The notes beneath the pieces are model-generated. The model saw only the letters and a list, made by a program, of their open reading frames with translations, had not been told where the DNA came from and made no database searches. DNA of 64,000 nucleotides from JBBDMC01 sp963775235 (GTDB taxonomy: Bacteria > Pseudomonadota > Alphaproteobacteria > Rhizobiales > Kaistiaceae). The DNA is taken from the NCBI GenBank assembly GCA_963775235.1, contig CAVZHY010000007.1:186001-250000 (forward strand), read 5' to 3'. Position 1 is the first letter of the stretch; each line of letters starts with the position of its first letter. Shown one piece after another: positions 62,539-64,000 of this stretch. A program made the position numbers and the translations under genes.

Positions 62539-64000
62539 TCACTCAGCAGCGCCAACGACCGCTTCGACCTCGATCTCAACCTCGTAGTCGCCAATCAATC
62601 GCGAGATTTCGATCAGCGTATTTGCGGGTCGCGTTTCGCGAAAGTAATGACCATGGACCCGCGCCACCGGTTCCCAGTCGTCCACGTTCCGCAGATAGAT
62701 TCGGGACCGGACGACGTCGTCCAACGTGCCGCCGAGCGCGGCGATGCTGGCGGCGATCTTGTCCAGGGCGTAGACCGTCTGCCCGGCAGCATCGCCCTTG
62801 CAGATTGGCTGCTGTCCATGCGTCGCTGTCGTCCCGCTGACCAGGATGCGCCGGCCAACTCTGACGGCGCGGCTAAACCCGGCTATCCGTTCCCATGACG
62901 TGCCGGAATCGACGCGGAGCCGTCCGGGCCGGGCCGGGTCGGGCGCGGCCGTGAAGTAGCGCTGTGCAGCCCCGAGGTGATGGCTGAGGTCGCCCGTGGC
63001 GGTGAGGAATGGTGGCCGTCGGTATTCATCGCCGCAGTCGCCCAGTATCGGCGACAACTGCGACGAAAGGGCGGAGATCGACGCCCCGTCTGCCTCATCC
63101 AGGCGAAAGCCGAATACGCGCGCGTTGTCGGACCGGTGCTCCGACTGACCAAGGCGCGCGCCCACGATGACAGCGGCAACCGCCGGCTGGTCGAGGATCC
63201 AACGGGTCGCGACGTTGGCGATCGACACGCCGTGCTTTCGGGCGATCGAATCCAGAACGTCGAGAGTCTCCTGGAATACTTTCCAGCCGCCCACGACTTC
63301 CACAAAGCGGCGATATTTCATCTTGCTCCAGTCGCGGATCGTTTCCGCCGGATCCGGCTGGCCCAACCACCGCTCAGAAAGAAGCCCGCCGGCGAGCGTT
63401 CCGTACGCCAACAATCGGATGCCGTGTTTCAGGCAAAACTCGGTCATCTCCGATGCTGCCCGTCGATCGAGCACCGAGAAACTCACCTGGTTTGAAATAA
63501 CCGGAACGCCTTCGCCAACGGCGACCCGAAGGTGGTCGGTGTCAAAATTGGTGACGCCGATGTGCCTGATCCAGCCCTCCCGGTGAAGCGCGGTCAGTTC
63601 ATGCAGCGCGTCGATGTAGGCGAGGTGTTCGAAGTTCCACCAATGGAATTGAAGGAGGTCGATGGCATCGACGCCGAGGCGATCCATGCTTCGCCGAATG
63701 CCGGAGCGGACCGTCTCGCGGGGCATCGGCCCCGGCTCCGGGCACCATTTGGTGAAGGCTGCCGGCGGTGCTTCAGGGCGGGATCGCACCTGCCTCAGGA
63801 ACGCTCCGGTGATGACCTCGGCACTGCCGTAGTGGTCTGCCATGTCGAAGGTGTCGAAGCCATCGACGGCGTACTCGACCATGGCGGCCGCGGCCGCGTC
63901 CGGGTCGAGCTCTTTGCCGTCGCGTTCCATGTCGGCCACCTGCCACAGCCCGGTGACGATCCGCGAGATCGAAAGATCGGGAGCAAGGGCGAAACGTTCA
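62539..64000 (-). CDS. Aldo-keto reductase fused to a RidA domain (5' end outside window)
   Basis: At least 486 residues. The N-terminal part shows the aldo-keto reductase barrel: DTFDMADHYGSAEVITGAFL (catalytic Tyr), DAIDLLQFHWWN, and IGVTNFDTDHLR. A break-free linker leads into a C-terminal RidA/YjgF domain (about the last 120 residues: ILVSGTTATHGQQPICKGDAAGQTVYALDKIAASIAALGGTLDDVVRSRIYL, IEISRLIGDYEVEIEVEAVV), with Arg in the RidA position. Reading continues past base 64000, so the start is not seen. RidA destroys reactive enamine/imine intermediates, AKR reduces carbonyls, so a combined detoxifier is plausible. Confidence 0.85.
   Translation of the reverse strand, partial: ERFALAPDLSISRIVTGLWQVADMERDGKELDPDAAAAAMVEYAVDGFDTFDMADHYGSAEVITGAFLRQVRSRPEAPPAAFTKWCPEPGPMPRETVRSGIRRSMDRLGVDAIDLLQFHWWNFEHLAYIDALHELTALHREGWIRHIGVTNFDTDHLRVAVGEGVPVISNQVSFSVLDRRAASEMTEFCLKHGIRLLAYGTLAGGLLSERWLGQPDPAETIRDWSKMKYRRFVEVVGGWKVFQETLDVLDSIARKHGVSIANVATRWILDQPAVAAVIVGARLGQSEHRSDNARVFGFRLDEADGASISALSSQLSPILGDCGDEYRRPPFLTATGDLSHHLGAAQRYFTAAPDPARPGRLRVDSGTSWERIAGFSRAVRVGRRILVSGTTATHGQQPICKGDAAGQTVYALDKIAASIAALGGTLDDVVRSRIYLRNVDDWEPVARVHGHYFRETRPANTLIEISRLIGDYEVEIEVEAVVGAAE

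Overview
The window is 64 kb of high-GC (roughly two thirds by eye) alphaproteobacterial chromosome. The order is suggested by lineage-typical genes and arrangements: rcdA (DUF1465), trcR (DUF1013), DUF1192, DUF4164 and BA14K proteins, split pntAA/pntAB, a zapA-6S RNA-fau cluster, ruvCAB followed by ybgC-tolQRAB-pal-cpoB-tilS-ftsH, serC-serA, and TTAA-N7-TTAA (CtrA-type) boxes. A Rhodospirillales-like organism is plausible, but that is inference. Almost everything is core housekeeping. No transposase, integrase, prophage, CRISPR array or rRNA operon was seen.

Layout: 0-2.9 kb, proton-translocating transhydrogenase (pntAA-AB-B). 2.9-5.7 kb, a divergent pair of a flavin halogenase-like enzyme and a PaaK-like ligase. 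5.7-17 kb, small conserved proteins (BA14K, TPR lipoprotein, S21, purEK, two DUF465 proteins, a TauE permease, an SDR, trcR, a quinone oxidoreductase, DUF1192, PRC-barrel, DUF1344), then a CtrA box, a candidate terminated small RNA, rcdA and rpmE. 17-25 kb, reverse-strand run of a damaged aquaporin, MaoC hydratase, MotB-like/MotA-like pair, suhB, a Sel1-repeat protein, a ThiE-like protein and class I aldolase. 25-29.6 kb, pgk-gap-tkt. 29.9-33.9 kb, DUF4164-zapA-6S RNA-fau-ymdB, a hydrolase and yebC. 34-38.5 kb, ruvC, a PIN/AbrB toxin-antitoxin pair with its own operator, ruvAB and a HAD phosphatase. 38.5-48 kb, ybgC, the Tol-Pal operon, tilS and ftsH. 48-56 kb, an outer-membrane barrel, serC (with leader RNA)-serA, a DMT permease, purA and a convergent pair of unknown membrane proteins. 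57-59.5 kb, rpoH, an RluA/RluD synthase and a small membrane protein. 59.6-62.4 kb, tRNA-Glu followed by the only accessory-looking stretch: an unknown interrupted gene, AT-richer repeat DNA and a class II Fic protein. The window ends inside an aldo-keto reductase fused to a RidA domain.

A strong technical signal runs through the window. About fourteen otherwise intact genes (pntAA, purK, ftsH, serA, serC, yebC, trcR and others) carry one-base frameshifts, most repaired by removing one base from a short doublet or triplet. Because several are normally essential, base-calling or assembly error is the simplest reading; purK and the aquaporin carry several lesions each and could be genuinely decayed.

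Functionally the region links carbon metabolism (fba, pgk, gap, tkt), serine and purine synthesis, envelope constriction (Tol-Pal, ZapA), cell-cycle control (rcdA, trcR, CtrA boxes) and proteostasis (ftsH, rpoH). The observations most worth following are the CtrA box that appears to drive a short terminated RNA just upstream of rcdA, the toxin-antitoxin module lodged between ruvC and ruvA, and the Fic locus with iterated TTTTCGA motifs behind tRNA-Glu.
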